In this document: positions 21,009 through 29,749 of the stretch, one piece after another | Numbering within the stretch: position 1 is the first letter of the stretch | Layout of the letters: each line of letters starts with the position of its first letter | DNA from: a virus | Virus record (IMG/VR): IMGVR_UViG_3300042900_000746 | Coordinates: 62,001 to 126,000 of that record | Reading direction: 5' to 3' (one strand) | Length of the DNA stretch: 64,000 bases | Notes under the pieces: generated by a model | The model's database searches: none | What the model was told of the DNA's origin: nothing | The model's input: only the letters and a program-made list of their open reading frames with translations | Position numbers and translations under genes: made by a program

Positions 21009-21557
21009 TTAGAGTTGTCTAACCTCAAGGGCAACAAAGCCTGAAGCTTCGAGCACTTCTTGAGCAATAAGAGATGGCATACCAGCCATGACTCCAAGTG
21101 CTGTTTTTTTGTCGTACTTAGGATAAAGCACGCAAAGTTCTGTGATAGCTTCTTCGTTCCACATGTTAGCTTCAGCAGAAGTAAGCTGTCCACCCTGGAC
21201 CAATTGCTCCATCTTCTTAACAACCTGCTTGTATTCAACTCGATTCAGTACTCGCCAAACAATATGCTTATCATAAGAAATGGATGTAACGTAAACGTCT
21301 CCGTAATGTTGCTTCCATTGTTTAATCATTCCAGCGTTGGGGCCACCGTCCCAAATTTCTACATCATCTGCCAGATCTTCAATATCTTTTGACTCTTCAA
21401 CTTCAAGATCGAGATCGTATTCTTCGATTGCTTCCTGAGCTCTTACGTCGATGGCATCTGGATCATCGGTTGTAACCAATGTGACTGCTTCATCAAAACC
21501 TAAATTTTTGATATCCTCTGGGGTATCTCCTATTACTACTTTTCTTTGATTTGTCAT
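21009..21557 (-). CDS. Tail assembly chaperone-like protein, first copy
   Basis: 182-aa protein with a very acidic first 60 residues and a C-terminal half related to the next gene (VWRVLNRVEY, LYPKYDKK, SLIAQEVLEASG). AAGGAG stands 9 bases before the ATG and a good promoter lies just upstream, so a new transcript probably starts here for the chaperone and giant tail genes. Codon choice looks more regular than in the second copy, which suggests this is the more abundant one. The stop is 5 bases before the next ATG. Tail chaperone role is inferred from position; family membership was not tested. Confidence 0.7.
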   Translation of the reverse strand: MTNQRKVVIGDTPEDIKNLGFDEAVTLVTTDDPDAIDVRAQEAIEEYDLDLEVEESKDIEDLADDVEIWDGGPNAGMIKQWKQHYGDVYVTSISYDKHIVWRVLNRVEYKQVVKKMEQLVQGGQLTSAEANMWNEEAITELCVLYPKYDKKTALGVMAGMPSLIAQEVLEASGFVALEVRQL

Positions 21558-21588
21558 ATTAATGTTTCTCCTTAGTATGTATCAGTAC

Positions 21589-21617
21589 ATAATATCATAA
21601 AATTACTTTTTTTTCAA
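21589..21617 (-). promoter_or_regulatory. Sigma70-type promoter for chaperone and giant tail genes
   Basis: On the minus strand TTGAAA (21617-21612) is followed by exactly 17 bases and TATTAT (21594-21589), each five of six matches to the bacterial consensus. It falls in the only sizeable gap between the tube-like genes and the chaperones, about 30 bases before the first chaperone gene. An A-tract right after the -35 box may act as an extra A+T element. Confidence 0.6.
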
Positions 21618-21633
21618 TTATAAATCACTAAAA

Positions 21634-22599
21634 TTAAAAGCTCCAGCTAGTACTTGGATCTCGCAACAACTGATCAAATGTTGTTGAATCAGGATCAATA
21701 TTAGATGGCGCATCAGAATCTGAAGTATTATTTGCAGACATTCCTTTTATAAAATCAAGCTTTGCTTCAGTAAAATAATAATCTCTAGCTATGAATTGGT
21801 AACTTTCACCAATTGCCATTCCTCCTGGGCTATAGGTTGTTGACATATTCATTAGATTAACTTGCTGAAGTATTGTTTTCATTGGACTTACTTTATTGTC
21901 CATTTTAATAGTTCTTTGATTAACGTCAAAAGACATTTGATTGTTTAAATAACTAGAAGTACTTGTATCTTCAGAAGTATTAGCACTAAATGGACTTAAT
22001 GCTGTTTCTTCTAGTCCGTACAAGATAACAAAATTGAATGGTGGATGGGCGCTGAATATATTGGTAGTGTCATATCCAGAAACTGCCGGGTCAGAAGTTA
22101 TTCTATCCAATTGACTATAGGCCCAAAATTTTTCTATATTACTTTCATCGCTTGAAGAAAGTTGTGAATCTAATCGTGAAACAATTGTGTCTTTTGGTGT
22201 CCTAACATCTTTATTCATCACTCGAGATTTTGCTGCTTTTTCTAGAAGCTCTGTCATTCTGCGCGGATACCTGGTAAATATGCTTATTTCACCACTAATG
22301 ATTCTTGAACCAAGCATGACAGTATCATAATTATATGACCAGAATCCGTAAACAGGTTGCTTTTCCTGCCTAACGGAATAGGAAAAGGAAGCAATATCTA
22401 ATTCATCTTCCGGGCCAAAAAGACCATCAATGTAAACTCTTACATCTTCTCCACTGAAGTAGTAATCATAATAATTATTAAAAGTTTTGTCAGTGTCTGG
22501 TGCTCTACCTGCGTAGACTCTATCTATATGATTTGATAAAGGATCGTATTCTTTATCAAATTTCCAAAACTTTTTATTATCTAATCTTGATTCCGACAT
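21634..22599 (-). CDS. Divergent tail tube-like protein (321 aa), probable tube or baseplate end protein
   Basis: A remote member of the tube group: MLGSRIISGEISIFTRYP corresponds to the 'AGSLIFTVF' strand of the two preceding genes, HPPFNFVILYG to their 'PPFDI.I.F.NEYG', and IGESYQFIARDYY to their closing strand. It is longer, with a Ser/Thr-rich insert near residue 210-230 and a Ser/Asp-rich end. Being third of three tube-type genes and next to the chaperones, it may be a tube initiator, terminator or baseplate adaptor rather than the main tube. The exact role is inferred. Confidence 0.65.
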   Translation of the reverse strand: MSESRLDNKKFWKFDKEYDPLSNHIDRVYAGRAPDTDKTFNNYYDYYFSGEDVRVYIDGLFGPEDELDIASFSYSVRQEKQPVYGFWSYNYDTVMLGSRIISGEISIFTRYPRRMTELLEKAAKSRVMNKDVRTPKDTIVSRLDSQLSSSDESNIEKFWAYSQLDRITSDPAVSGYDTTNIFSAHPPFNFVILYGLEETALSPFSANTSEDTSTSSYLNNQMSFDVNQRTIKMDNKVSPMKTILQQVNLMNMSTTYSPGGMAIGESYQFIARDYYFTEAKLDFIKGMSANNTSDSDAPSNIDPDSTTFDQLLRDPSTSWSF

Positions 22600-22628
22600 T
22601 ATTACCTGCTATCTAACGATGTTTTCTA

Positions 22629-23363
22629 TCATATTGGGATGATACGTTCTACCATATTTTGATTATAAAATTCAGATATTTTATCTACAGCTTCGTCACC
22701 AAATATATTTCTAGATATTTGCACATCTCTTTGGGTTACTGCTGGATCTTTCGTTGAGTCTATTTCAGAACTAATATCCATTTTCACCATAGGTTGAATG
22801 CCACGAGCCATATAGGTGTAAGTCTGTTCTGTAATTATGTCCTCAATTGATACTGTTTGACCTTCATCTACTATAGTAATACCAAAGATCTTCATTTTTG
22901 CAGATTGGCCATACTCATTGAAGAAAGAAATTACTATATCAAATGGTGGAAGCATGTCCGCCAGTGGAGCGAAGAAGCCGTTTCTTCTGGCTAGAAGTTC
23001 TCTATATTTTTTAATTTTATAAAATGCATACTCATTAAAAACGGTAAATATTAAGCTTCCAGCTATTGTTCTTCCACCTTTAATGAAGCCTCTTACATTT
23101 ACGTGCCCAAGAGTTCTAACGGGAGAATTTTCTCTATGTATTGAATACGACAATGTTTGCAGTTCGCCCAATTCGATAACGTCACCATCATTAGTGATTT
23201 TTCCGTCTTCACCTATAACTGGGATAATCATTGTTGCTACGGCATCTGCTCCTGAGAATGATATATTCTGAAGACCGGTGTTTGGATTGTAGGTCCCACG
23301 AGGTTCGGTGTCCTGTGGCGGTTCAACAATAATTTTTGGTCTTCCAGTAAAAAGTTCTGTCAT
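22629..23363 (-). CDS. Second tail tube-like protein (244 aa)
   Basis: Clear paralogue of the 225-aa tube protein: both carry SGADxVAT, IAGSLIFTVF, PPFDI, NEYGQSA and an (E)xTxTYxAR closing strand. It has an extra N-terminal 35 residues rich in Pro and Asn, and A+T-rich codons unlike its neighbour. AAGGA precedes the ATG. The strong hairpin just upstream probably lowers its expression relative to the major tube gene. Likely a minor tube or baseplate-proximal subunit. Confidence 0.75.
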   Translation of the reverse strand: MTELFTGRPKIIVEPPQDTEPRGTYNPNTGLQNISFSGADAVATMIIPVIGEDGKITNDGDVIELGELQTLSYSIHRENSPVRTLGHVNVRGFIKGGRTIAGSLIFTVFNEYAFYKIKKYRELLARRNGFFAPLADMLPPFDIVISFFNEYGQSAKMKIFGITIVDEGQTVSIEDIITEQTYTYMARGIQPMVKMDISSEIDSTKDPAVTQRDVQISRNIFGDEAVDKISEFYNQNMVERIIPI

Positions 23364-23387
23364 TGTTCCTTGTCCTTATAATGAAAT

Positions 23388-23414
23388 GTGCACGGAGGAA
23401 GATCCCCCGTGCAC
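23388..23414 (-). promoter_or_regulatory. Strong hairpin between the two tube genes (attenuator or processing site)
   Basis: In the minus-strand RNA a 12-bp stem (GUGCACGGGGGA pairing with UCCUCCGUGCAC, one G-U pair) closes a 3-base loop. No run of U follows, so it is not a textbook terminator. It lies 25 bases before the second tube gene and 25 bases after the major tube gene. It could protect the tube mRNA 3' end, be an RNase site, or stop part of transcription. Confidence 0.65.
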
Positions 23415-23439
23415 ACCTGTCAACCTAAAGTAGTTTCTA

Positions 23440-24117
23440 TTAGGGTCTGATAATATCTGACTTAAGAGCGTTTGACTGAATAAAGTCAAGAGCATCAACG
23501 TCCATATTATCAATGAGACCATCTGTTTTGATTGTGTACATCGGGCCGAGTTCACGAGCAACATAAGTCATTGTTTCTTCAATGACGATGTCATCCATTG
23601 AAGCGCCTGAACCTTCGTTCAAAAGTTCGCAACCATAGATCGATCTAACGGCAGATTGGCCATACTCGTTTACAAATGTGATAGTGATATCAAAAGGAGG
23701 AATCTGGTCAGCGTAGTAAGGAACTTTCTTTACAACACTGAGCGCCTGATCATTGACATCGGCTATTCCGCGATATTTGTAAGATGTATCGCCAGGAAGT
23801 GCGTTATGACTTCTTGTGTAGAAAACCTGTGTCGGATCACCATTCGCACGGTTCTTGTCCAACATTGTATACAACGCTGGGCGATCAAAAACTGTGAAAA
23901 TTAATGAGCCTGCAATACCTCTTTTTCCTCTTGAAAAAGAACGAGGATTAGGTGAACCCATTGTGTAAATGGGAGCTTTTTCTCTAGTGACAGAGAAAGT
24001 AATGCCCGAAAGAGCACCAATTTCAATTCCACCAAAAGTGGCTACAATGTCTGCACCTGAGAAGGTGGTGTAGGTATTTAGGTATTTATTTACTGATGTA
24101 TAATCTTCAGTTGCCAT
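23440..24117 (-). CDS. Major tail tube protein
   Basis: 225-aa protein that follows the sheath gene, the standard order sheath then tube. All-beta pattern with IAGSLIFTVF, PPFDITITFVNEYGQSA and TMTYVAREL. GGAGGG stands upstream of the ATG. Codon choice is visibly richer in C and G than in the paralogous next gene, as expected for the most abundant copy. It would polymerise into the inner tube of the contractile tail. Assignment rests on position, length, paralogy and codon use; no database comparison was possible. Confidence 0.8.
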   Translation of the reverse strand: MATEDYTSVNKYLNTYTTFSGADIVATFGGIEIGALSGITFSVTREKAPIYTMGSPNPRSFSRGKRGIAGSLIFTVFDRPALYTMLDKNRANGDPTQVFYTRSHNALPGDTSYKYRGIADVNDQALSVVKKVPYYADQIPPFDITITFVNEYGQSAVRSIYGCELLNEGSGASMDDIVIEETMTYVARELGPMYTIKTDGLIDNMDVDALDFIQSNALKSDIIRP

Positions 24118-24142
24118 TTTGAATTACCCTCCAATCGGTATA

Positions 24143-25417
24143 TTATAAGTTAATGGCTACCTGGACTTCGATTGTTTTAAGTTCGAAGGCAGGTGTTAAA
24201 ACGAGGTCAACAATCGCTTTATTTTGGTTGGGAACATACGAAACTGTAAAATCGCTTCCCAATAAAGCACCCATGAGCTGCATTCCTCTTAGACCAGAAG
24301 TAATTGCTGTTTCCATCGCATTACGAACTTGAATATTTGATGGCTCACCAATAAACTTCTGGCAAACTTGTCTAATGACAAGAGAAGCTTCGTCAACAAT
24401 TCTCTTTGTTGACAAACGCGTGTAATCTGATGTTGACTGGCCGAATGTCAAGCCTTCACCAAAAACTGCTACTTTATTAAAATTAAGAACAACAGTATTG
24501 ATGCCCTTTGTACTCAAAGCTTGCTGCTGAGTTCTTGTTGGAGCATAACGAAGAGCCTCAACGTTGTAAAGTGGCTTGTTAACTACTGAACTATATGAAG
24601 GAAGTCTACTCATTGAAGCTGCCAAAAAGGCTGCACCATTTGAATAGCCAAATTGTGTTGTTCCTGATGAATAGTTAACTGGCTTGATCTCAGTGGCGAT
24701 AATGGTGACGTACGGTCCGACTGTCTTCCATGCATCTCCAGAATCTCTGTCTGGCAATCCAGACAAGTTAATTTTAGTTGCTATTTGACTTGGAGTCATT
24801 CTTTCGTAAGTAGCAGCTCCGCCTTCAGCTTGACTTACCAAGAAAGGCTTAACGCCCATAACGGCTATGCAAGGGTTTGTGCTTTCTGAAATTTCCTTAG
24901 CCTTAACTGCAACCTTATAGGCCCAGTTTGTTGCATAGGCGGTATTGTTGTCGGCGTGGAAACCAAATTCTCTGTCATCGCTAGGCGTGGCAGTTGCATT
25001 CAGCGACCAGTCATTCGGATCTGAGCCACGGCCCCAAGGGATGATAATATCCGGGACTGCTGATTCTGCTGCAACAAAAGCTGCATCAAAAACAGATCCA
25101 CCAAAGGTTGAACTTGTTACTGTGCAGAGTGAATGATCGAATATTGTATCGCTTGGAAGCGGAACAACGAAAATTCTTTCAGCGCCAGCGGTGACCAACT
25201 CCACAAATGCGCGGTGTGCATCTGATCCGTTGCCAAATGCGGTAATTGCATCAGCTTCGTTTGATACTCTAACTATGTCAAGGTCGGGAACTCCACCAGT
25301 GCCGTCAGCAGTGCTGCGCTTTGCAATGGTTACAATTCTCGGACCAACAGGTGCGTCTTGTCTCGACACACTGTAAAAACGATCTCTTATTAAGGTTGTT
25401 ACTCCAGGTATAGCCAT
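24143..25417 (-). CDS. Major tail sheath protein
   Basis: 424 aa. Typical sheath order: N-terminal arm (MAIPGVTTLIRDRFY...), an alpha/beta domain with HRAFVELVTAGAERIFVVP, and a C-terminal domain in which KRIVDEASLVIRQVCQKFIG, a helix, and FELKTIEVQVAINL form the conserved sheath fold. GGAGG precedes the ATG by 12 bases and a promoter candidate lies upstream. Codons are well adapted like those of the capsid and tube genes. It forms the contractile outer cylinder around the tube. A second sheath-type gene lies two genes upstream. Confidence 0.85.
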   Translation of the reverse strand: MAIPGVTTLIRDRFYSVSRQDAPVGPRIVTIAKRSTADGTGGVPDLDIVRVSNEADAITAFGNGSDAHRAFVELVTAGAERIFVVPLPSDTIFDHSLCTVTSSTFGGSVFDAAFVAAESAVPDIIIPWGRGSDPNDWSLNATATPSDDREFGFHADNNTAYATNWAYKVAVKAKEISESTNPCIAVMGVKPFLVSQAEGGAATYERMTPSQIATKINLSGLPDRDSGDAWKTVGPYVTIIATEIKPVNYSSGTTQFGYSNGAAFLAASMSRLPSYSSVVNKPLYNVEALRYAPTRTQQQALSTKGINTVVLNFNKVAVFGEGLTFGQSTSDYTRLSTKRIVDEASLVIRQVCQKFIGEPSNIQVRNAMETAITSGLRGMQLMGALLGSDFTVSYVPNQNKAIVDLVLTPAFELKTIEVQVAINL

Positions 25418-25459
25418 ATTATTTTTAGACCTCCGATTAGGAATCTTTTAGAATCTTCA

Positions 25460-25489
25460 TTTATAGTAACAGACAAGTTATAAAAACAA
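25460..25489 (-). promoter_or_regulatory. Promoter candidate for sheath and tube genes
   Basis: Minus strand TTGTTT (25489-25484), 18 bases, TATAAA (25465-25460), in the 113-bp gap before the sheath gene. The -10 region also reads TATAAATG, close to the late promoter box of T4-type phages. A small A+T-rich hairpin (TTTATC/GATAAA) lies at the upstream side of the gap. Confidence 0.45.
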
Positions 25490-25530
25490 CTTCACAAACA
25501 TTTTATCTGAAGATAAATATATAGGTTTGA

Positions 25531-26427
25531 CTAGTAATTTGGGCTGGCAGATTGTTGTAAGTCAACTATATTTATAGTGACATCTTCAAAATTTGGTGTC
25601 GCTAATGATTCAACGATACTTCTTTCATATGCCATCCAAGTTCTTGCATCCACTGCGATCTTCTGGATTCTTTCATTCTTAATTGCAAATGTTTTTTCTG
25701 TAGTTAACATATAGGTTACAGTTCTTTTATGCAGGTCTTTTCCATCTCTATTTATTTCAGAATCGGAAAGTCTTCTAGAATACACTAACTCCGAAGCGCC
25801 AGAAGCTTTGAAGACTGGAGTATATTCCAACATAAAATCTTCAAAAGCTTCTATAACTTGATCGGCCAGCACCGATGCATCGAGATCGTCTCTAGTTGTT
25901 GTAATATTATCATTTTGGAATGTTCCCACTTTTGTGAGAACTGAAAATGAAACTATATTTTGAAATTTTTGACCATATACTGTTACAGTATTTTCCAATA
26001 CATTTTGTCTCATTCTAGGCTTTGGCTCTGTAGTATGAGTTTTTCTTAATTCCAAAGAATAAACAATAATTGCTGGAAATTCTTCTAAAGCTGTTAATCC
26101 AGAACTTGATGACGCTGGCGCAGAAGATATTTCACTAACTTGAGTGCTAGATGTCATTGTATCAGAATAGGTACTACTAGTCTCTCTATTGATACCACTA
26201 GGAAGAATGGGTATCGTAGGATAACTTTCTTCCCATATTTTTTTAACTAAACCTATAAATTCGAGATAACTTAGATTGCCAGAATATATTTCTTCTACGC
26301 CATTCTCATCCAGTCTTCGGTAGCCTGGAGATTGGAGTACTGAATCTTTTAGTTGACTAGCCCAAATTGGTTCAGTAAATCTACTTTTTCTTCCGTGAGA
26401 AGGAAAGCCTCTATTTATATATGCCAT
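25531..26427 (-). CDS. Tail completion/terminator candidate (298 aa)
   Basis: The frame opens further upstream, but AGGAG stands before the ATG at 26427, immediately after the stop of the previous gene, so that ATG is preferred. The sequence is mixed alpha/beta: a helix with FIGLVKKIWEES, a Ser/Thr-rich loop near residues 85-115, a segment with LASVLADQ-type helix (DASVLADQVIEAFEDFM), and a C-terminal helix-strand end. Location between neck genes and the main sheath is where tail terminator or completion proteins sit. Function is inferred from position only. Confidence 0.55.
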   Translation of the reverse strand: MAYINRGFPSHGRKSRFTEPIWASQLKDSVLQSPGYRRLDENGVEEIYSGNLSYLEFIGLVKKIWEESYPTIPILPSGINRETSSTYSDTMTSSTQVSEISSAPASSSSGLTALEEFPAIIVYSLELRKTHTTEPKPRMRQNVLENTVTVYGQKFQNIVSFSVLTKVGTFQNDNITTTRDDLDASVLADQVIEAFEDFMLEYTPVFKASGASELVYSRRLSDSEINRDGKDLHKRTVTYMLTTEKTFAIKNERIQKIAVDARTWMAYERSIVESLATPNFEDVTINIVDLQQSASPNY

Positions 26428-26428
26428 A

Positions 26429-28024
26429 TTAAACTCCTGGTCCTGTTGATAAGGCAAAGTCAATTTTCTTTAACCCTAGGGCAGAAAGAACTTCTATGTA
26501 GAATATTATACTTCCAACAGTGGTACTACTTACTTCTACGTTAAAAGAATAACTAACTATAATTTTATCGCTTTTTAAAGATTCTAATAAAGATCTTACA
26601 TCGTCTACTACCTTATCGTATCCTAGTTGACCGATAGCTTTGTACCCATATCCTCTGATTCTGCTTACTAGAAGAGCTACGAGTCTCATTTGTGCCGCTT
26701 TGTGCAGGGTGGATTCTGGATCAGAAAGGGTATACTCATTGGTTAAATAGACTTCAAATGGAACAGATCTTCTAGTCTTTTTTCCTCTATATATAGTATT
26801 GACTCCTATGTCATCTAATCTTTGATATTCAGATTGGGATAAGTCTGATCCATACAATGACATTGCTCCTGGTATTCTTGTTCTAATGAGACCCATATTT
26901 AGTGGTCTTGAGGCGAACATTCCCGCTAGCGATGCTGCTATGGACGAAACGTAAGATGTTTTTATTTGATCGTGCTGGTATACAGCTTCACCATATACTG
27001 GAATGACAAATCTTCCATTATCAGAAGAAATTTGACCAGTCATATTTATTGTAGTTAATTTATCAGTTAGGACAGAATTTGCCTCTAATAAATCAATATC
27101 TGGAGATGTAACGCCACCACTTCTTGATCCTATTATTCCAATTTGGACATAGCCAGTAGTGTTGTGGAAATCAGCGCAATAATCAGCTAACTGGGTTATA
27201 AAATCAACTCCACCTGTTTTAATAATGGAAGTTTCTAGTGGAACAATAATATCAATAAAATCTAAATCTTTAATTATTGAATATGTTTCTTCTAATCTTT
27301 CATAATATTTTTCATAAAAAGTATATTCACTGGGTGTGGCGGCGTTTCTGTCAAATAGAGTATTGGAAATATTTCTGTCAGAATATTTATCCACATATTC
27401 AGACATGGGAGCTGTTGCGCAAATCATAATATCCCTAGCTCCTGCAGCGTATGCATCAAATACACCTCTTAGCAGGGGGCTGGAAAGATCTGCCCCAAGA
27501 AGATCAATAGCACTTTGCATTGACCTAACATTAACGGGGTTATTAAATTCCATTCCATTTGCGTGGCCAATTAATAAAATCGTACTAGTATTATTTGAGT
27601 TTAACTGTTCATAACTTGGCTTATAGTTTACTACGGTACTTTTATTTGGGGAAATAACTATTGGACTTAAAGTCGATACTTCACCTTTAACTTGAAACTT
27701 TGCACTTATGTTTAAATTTCCAGTGGAGTTAGTTGTTTGTGCAATAACAGAATAAATTCCCTCATATAATTTATCTGGAATTTGGTAATAAAAAGTAAAT
27801 TCTTTAGAATTACTTTTTTCAATATAAATAGGTCCTGAAGGATTTTCTTCTTGAATTAAATAAGAATATGGACCATCTATTACTGGACCGCTACCATACT
27901 CTCCTCTAATAACAGAAAAATATATGTCTAATGGTGTTGAATTGGCGGTTGGGTCATATATATTTCCTTCTGAAATAAATATAAATTTAAATTGTACCGA
28001 CTGACCTCTGCTAACTATTAACAT
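26429..28024 (-). CDS. Sheath-type protein with N-terminal Ig-like domain (531 aa)
   Basis: ATG at 28024 lies right after the stop of the 123-aa gene; an upstream in-frame TTG is less likely. Residues 1-120 look like an Ig-like beta domain (RGQSVQFKFIF, YEGIYSVIAQTT). The rest has sheath features: STILLIGHANG, SMQSAIDLLG, SPLLRGVFDAYAAGARDIMIC, and a C-terminal domain with a VVDDVRSLLESLKSD helix followed by paired strands. This 'PLLRAVxxAYxAGAxxI' pattern is characteristic of sheath proteins. Codons are A+T-rich, unlike the major sheath gene, so this is probably a minor sheath-like ring (neck or collar end) rather than a second main sheath. Confidence 0.75.
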   Translation of the reverse strand: MLIVSRGQSVQFKFIFISEGNIYDPTANSTPLDIYFSVIRGEYGSGPVIDGPYSYLIQEENPSGPIYIEKSNSKEFTFYYQIPDKLYEGIYSVIAQTTNSTGNLNISAKFQVKGEVSTLSPIVISPNKSTVVNYKPSYEQLNSNNTSTILLIGHANGMEFNNPVNVRSMQSAIDLLGADLSSPLLRGVFDAYAAGARDIMICATAPMSEYVDKYSDRNISNTLFDRNAATPSEYTFYEKYYERLEETYSIIKDLDFIDIIVPLETSIIKTGGVDFITQLADYCADFHNTTGYVQIGIIGSRSGGVTSPDIDLLEANSVLTDKLTTINMTGQISSDNGRFVIPVYGEAVYQHDQIKTSYVSSIAASLAGMFASRPLNMGLIRTRIPGAMSLYGSDLSQSEYQRLDDIGVNTIYRGKKTRRSVPFEVYLTNEYTLSDPESTLHKAAQMRLVALLVSRIRGYGYKAIGQLGYDKVVDDVRSLLESLKSDKIIVSYSFNVEVSSTTVGSIIFYIEVLSALGLKKIDFALSTGPGV

Positions 28025-28025
28025 A

Positions 28026-28397
28026 TTATTTCTCTCTAGTTGCGCCAACTATCCAATAATTAATCTTACCATGTCTGCCTCTTACTGCAGTGATAGCATC
28101 AATCTTGAACATTGTATAGTTTTTTGTTGCTTTGGCGGAATAATTCTCATATATTCTATCACCCTCTTTAGGGTAAACGATGTCTTCAAAATAATATACT
28201 GCATCATATTTTGTCAAAAGACCTTCATCATATTCTTGTGTTGAATTAGAATTCACGGCCCCCGATTGGCCAACCTGCCTAGTTGTGACTAACTCGAATT
28301 GATTATAATGATTTCCATTTGCAAGTATTCTTTGAATATGAACGTTATGTCCCCATTCTCTAAGAATCTTTTTGAAAGTTTTCTTGACATCAATCAC
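28026..28397 (-). CDS. Head-tail joining (stopper-type) candidate, 123 aa
   Basis: Small beta-rich protein with a basic N-terminal helix, then VTTRQVGQSG, LTKYDAVYYFED, YPKEGDRIYE and a C-terminal strand pair. Size, the 'xxGDxIxE' turn and position between the 292-aa neck candidate and the sheath-type gene fit the small head completion proteins that seal the portal. It overlaps the upstream gene by 8 bases. Assignment is by fold impression and order only. Confidence 0.6.
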   Translation of the reverse strand: MIDVKKTFKKILREWGHNVHIQRILANGNHYNQFELVTTRQVGQSGAVNSNSTQEYDEGLLTKYDAVYYFEDIVYPKEGDRIYENYSAKATKNYTMFKIDAITAVRGRHGKINYWIVGATREK

Positions 28398-29268
28398 GGC
28401 TTCTCAAACCTCTATTGGGCATAGGGTCATGACTCGCTGGGACAGTTCTTACTACACCATACAAATCTCTATCAGTAAGATGAGCAATTTGTCCACCAGA
28501 ATAAAACGGACCAGCACTTGGTAAGCCTTTCATCTGGAATCCCATTGGACTAACTCTATTTGATAACATTTCTTTTCTAAGAGCTGTGGCAATTTGGCAC
28601 CATGTGGTGGCATTGTCTCTTGTAACTTTATTCCTTGGTATAGACTTATTTGTGAGGCTGAAATCCCCAAGGCTTATAGATATTTCATCATCACTGCCAT
28701 AACCGTATGTTCTACTTAGCTCACACGCTGTAGCAGCTTTAATGTATTCATATACAATAAATGACAGATCACTACCGTCGTCGGTCTCTATGAGACTATA
28801 GATGCCTTTAACCTCATTAGAGAAGTTGTGGGCAATTTCGCCTATTTCTAACATCGTTGCGTCAGGGAAATAAGAGAGTAATTGCTCAGGGTCGATGTAA
28901 AGAGGTGCCACATCTGGGGCAAAAGTAATAGTCTCATCATTTTTGAGAGTTACTGTTGGCTGATATTCTTCTACTGTGGAACTAACGTATAATCTTTGTT
29001 CTATAACTACAGTATTAGAATTAGCTAATATGCCAGTAAACTTAACTGTATATGTATCGGCTATAGTTGGAGTGTAATCAAAGTAAAATATTGAACTAGA
29101 TATTTGGCTAGAAGTATCTGTGACTACAGTTGCATTGGAAGAGTTTTTTATTATTACTTGTGGATTGGCTACAGGAGATAATGCTACTTCATTTCCATTG
29201 GCGTCAATATCTTTAAATTTTACAGTTATTCTAACTGTGTCACTGACTACAACTCTATCTGTTGACAT
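28390..29268 (-). CDS. Neck/adaptor candidate with N-terminal Ig-like domain (292 aa)
   Basis: Residues 1-100 form an Ig-like beta sandwich (VRITVKFKDIDANGNEV, DTYTVKFTG). Residues about 120-230 are helical (YIDPEQLLSYFPDA, EVKGIYSLIETDD, EYIKAATACELSR), like connector proteins that sit under the portal. The C-terminus is loop-rich and ends in basic residues (GLRSRD), as in adaptors that reach into the portal. Overlaps the 123-aa stopper candidate by 8 bases. The Ig-like N-terminus is shared in type with the 531-aa sheath-like protein. Confidence 0.6.
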   Translation of the reverse strand: MSTDRVVVSDTVRITVKFKDIDANGNEVALSPVANPQVIIKNSSNATVVTDTSSQISSSIFYFDYTPTIADTYTVKFTGILANSNTVVIEQRLYVSSTVEEYQPTVTLKNDETITFAPDVAPLYIDPEQLLSYFPDATMLEIGEIAHNFSNEVKGIYSLIETDDGSDLSFIVYEYIKAATACELSRTYGYGSDDEISISLGDFSLTNKSIPRNKVTRDNATTWCQIATALRKEMLSNRVSPMGFQMKGLPSAGPFYSGGQIAHLTDRDLYGVVRTVPASHDPMPNRGLRSRD

Positions 29269-29283
29269 TTTTTACCTCTTGTT

Positions 29284-29736
29284 TTATGCGTTAGATATAA
29301 TAGTAACGTTAATTGTTCCAGCTGAGTTGTCCTCTAGAATAATACTTTCTGCACTGGAAATAGCATAAGCTTCATTCTTATCTATTGATATTGCTATATA
29401 GCCAGAGCTATATATTTCTTCGCTATCCAGACTTGAGATAGCAAAGGCGTCTGCGTTTATTATATCTATCTCCGAAGACCCGTAACCGTCAAACATGGCG
29501 AATGTCATTGAGGATGAAGTTTCTGTATTTTCTAATATTCCACTTGGGGTAAGAACAGAATGACTATCAACAAAAACTAATGTGCTATTTACAGACGGTG
29601 GTGATATGACAATAACGCCTAATACTTTTAGGCCACCAAAATTAGTAGTTATTCCAAAAGACTCAGGAGAAACTACATATACACCACTATAATTAAAATG
29701 AGCTTGGTTATAGGCTATATCTCCATTGTAGAGCAT
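29284..29736 (-). CDS. Beta-rich virion protein of unknown function (150 aa)
   Basis: A small, Ser/Ile-rich, acidic protein predicted to be nearly all beta strand, with no cysteine and no hydrophobic helix. It stands between a fibre gene and the neck genes with gaps of 13-16 bases. The pattern of short strands and polar turns suits a fibre tip, collar or decoration component. I do not recognise a family. Confidence 0.65.
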   Translation of the reverse strand: MLYNGDIAYNQAHFNYSGVYVVSPESFGITTNFGGLKVLGVIVISPPSVNSTLVFVDSHSVLTPSGILENTETSSSMTFAMFDGYGSSEIDIINADAFAISSLDSEEIYSSGYIAISIDKNEAYAISSAESIILEDNSAGTINVTIISNA

Positions 29737-29749
29737 CTAAATCCTTTTA

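Noticed and set aside
20995-21020. Programmed frameshift joining the two tail chaperones
   Set aside because: The downstream frame carries TAG immediately before its ATG, and no slippery heptamer is placed before the upstream stop.
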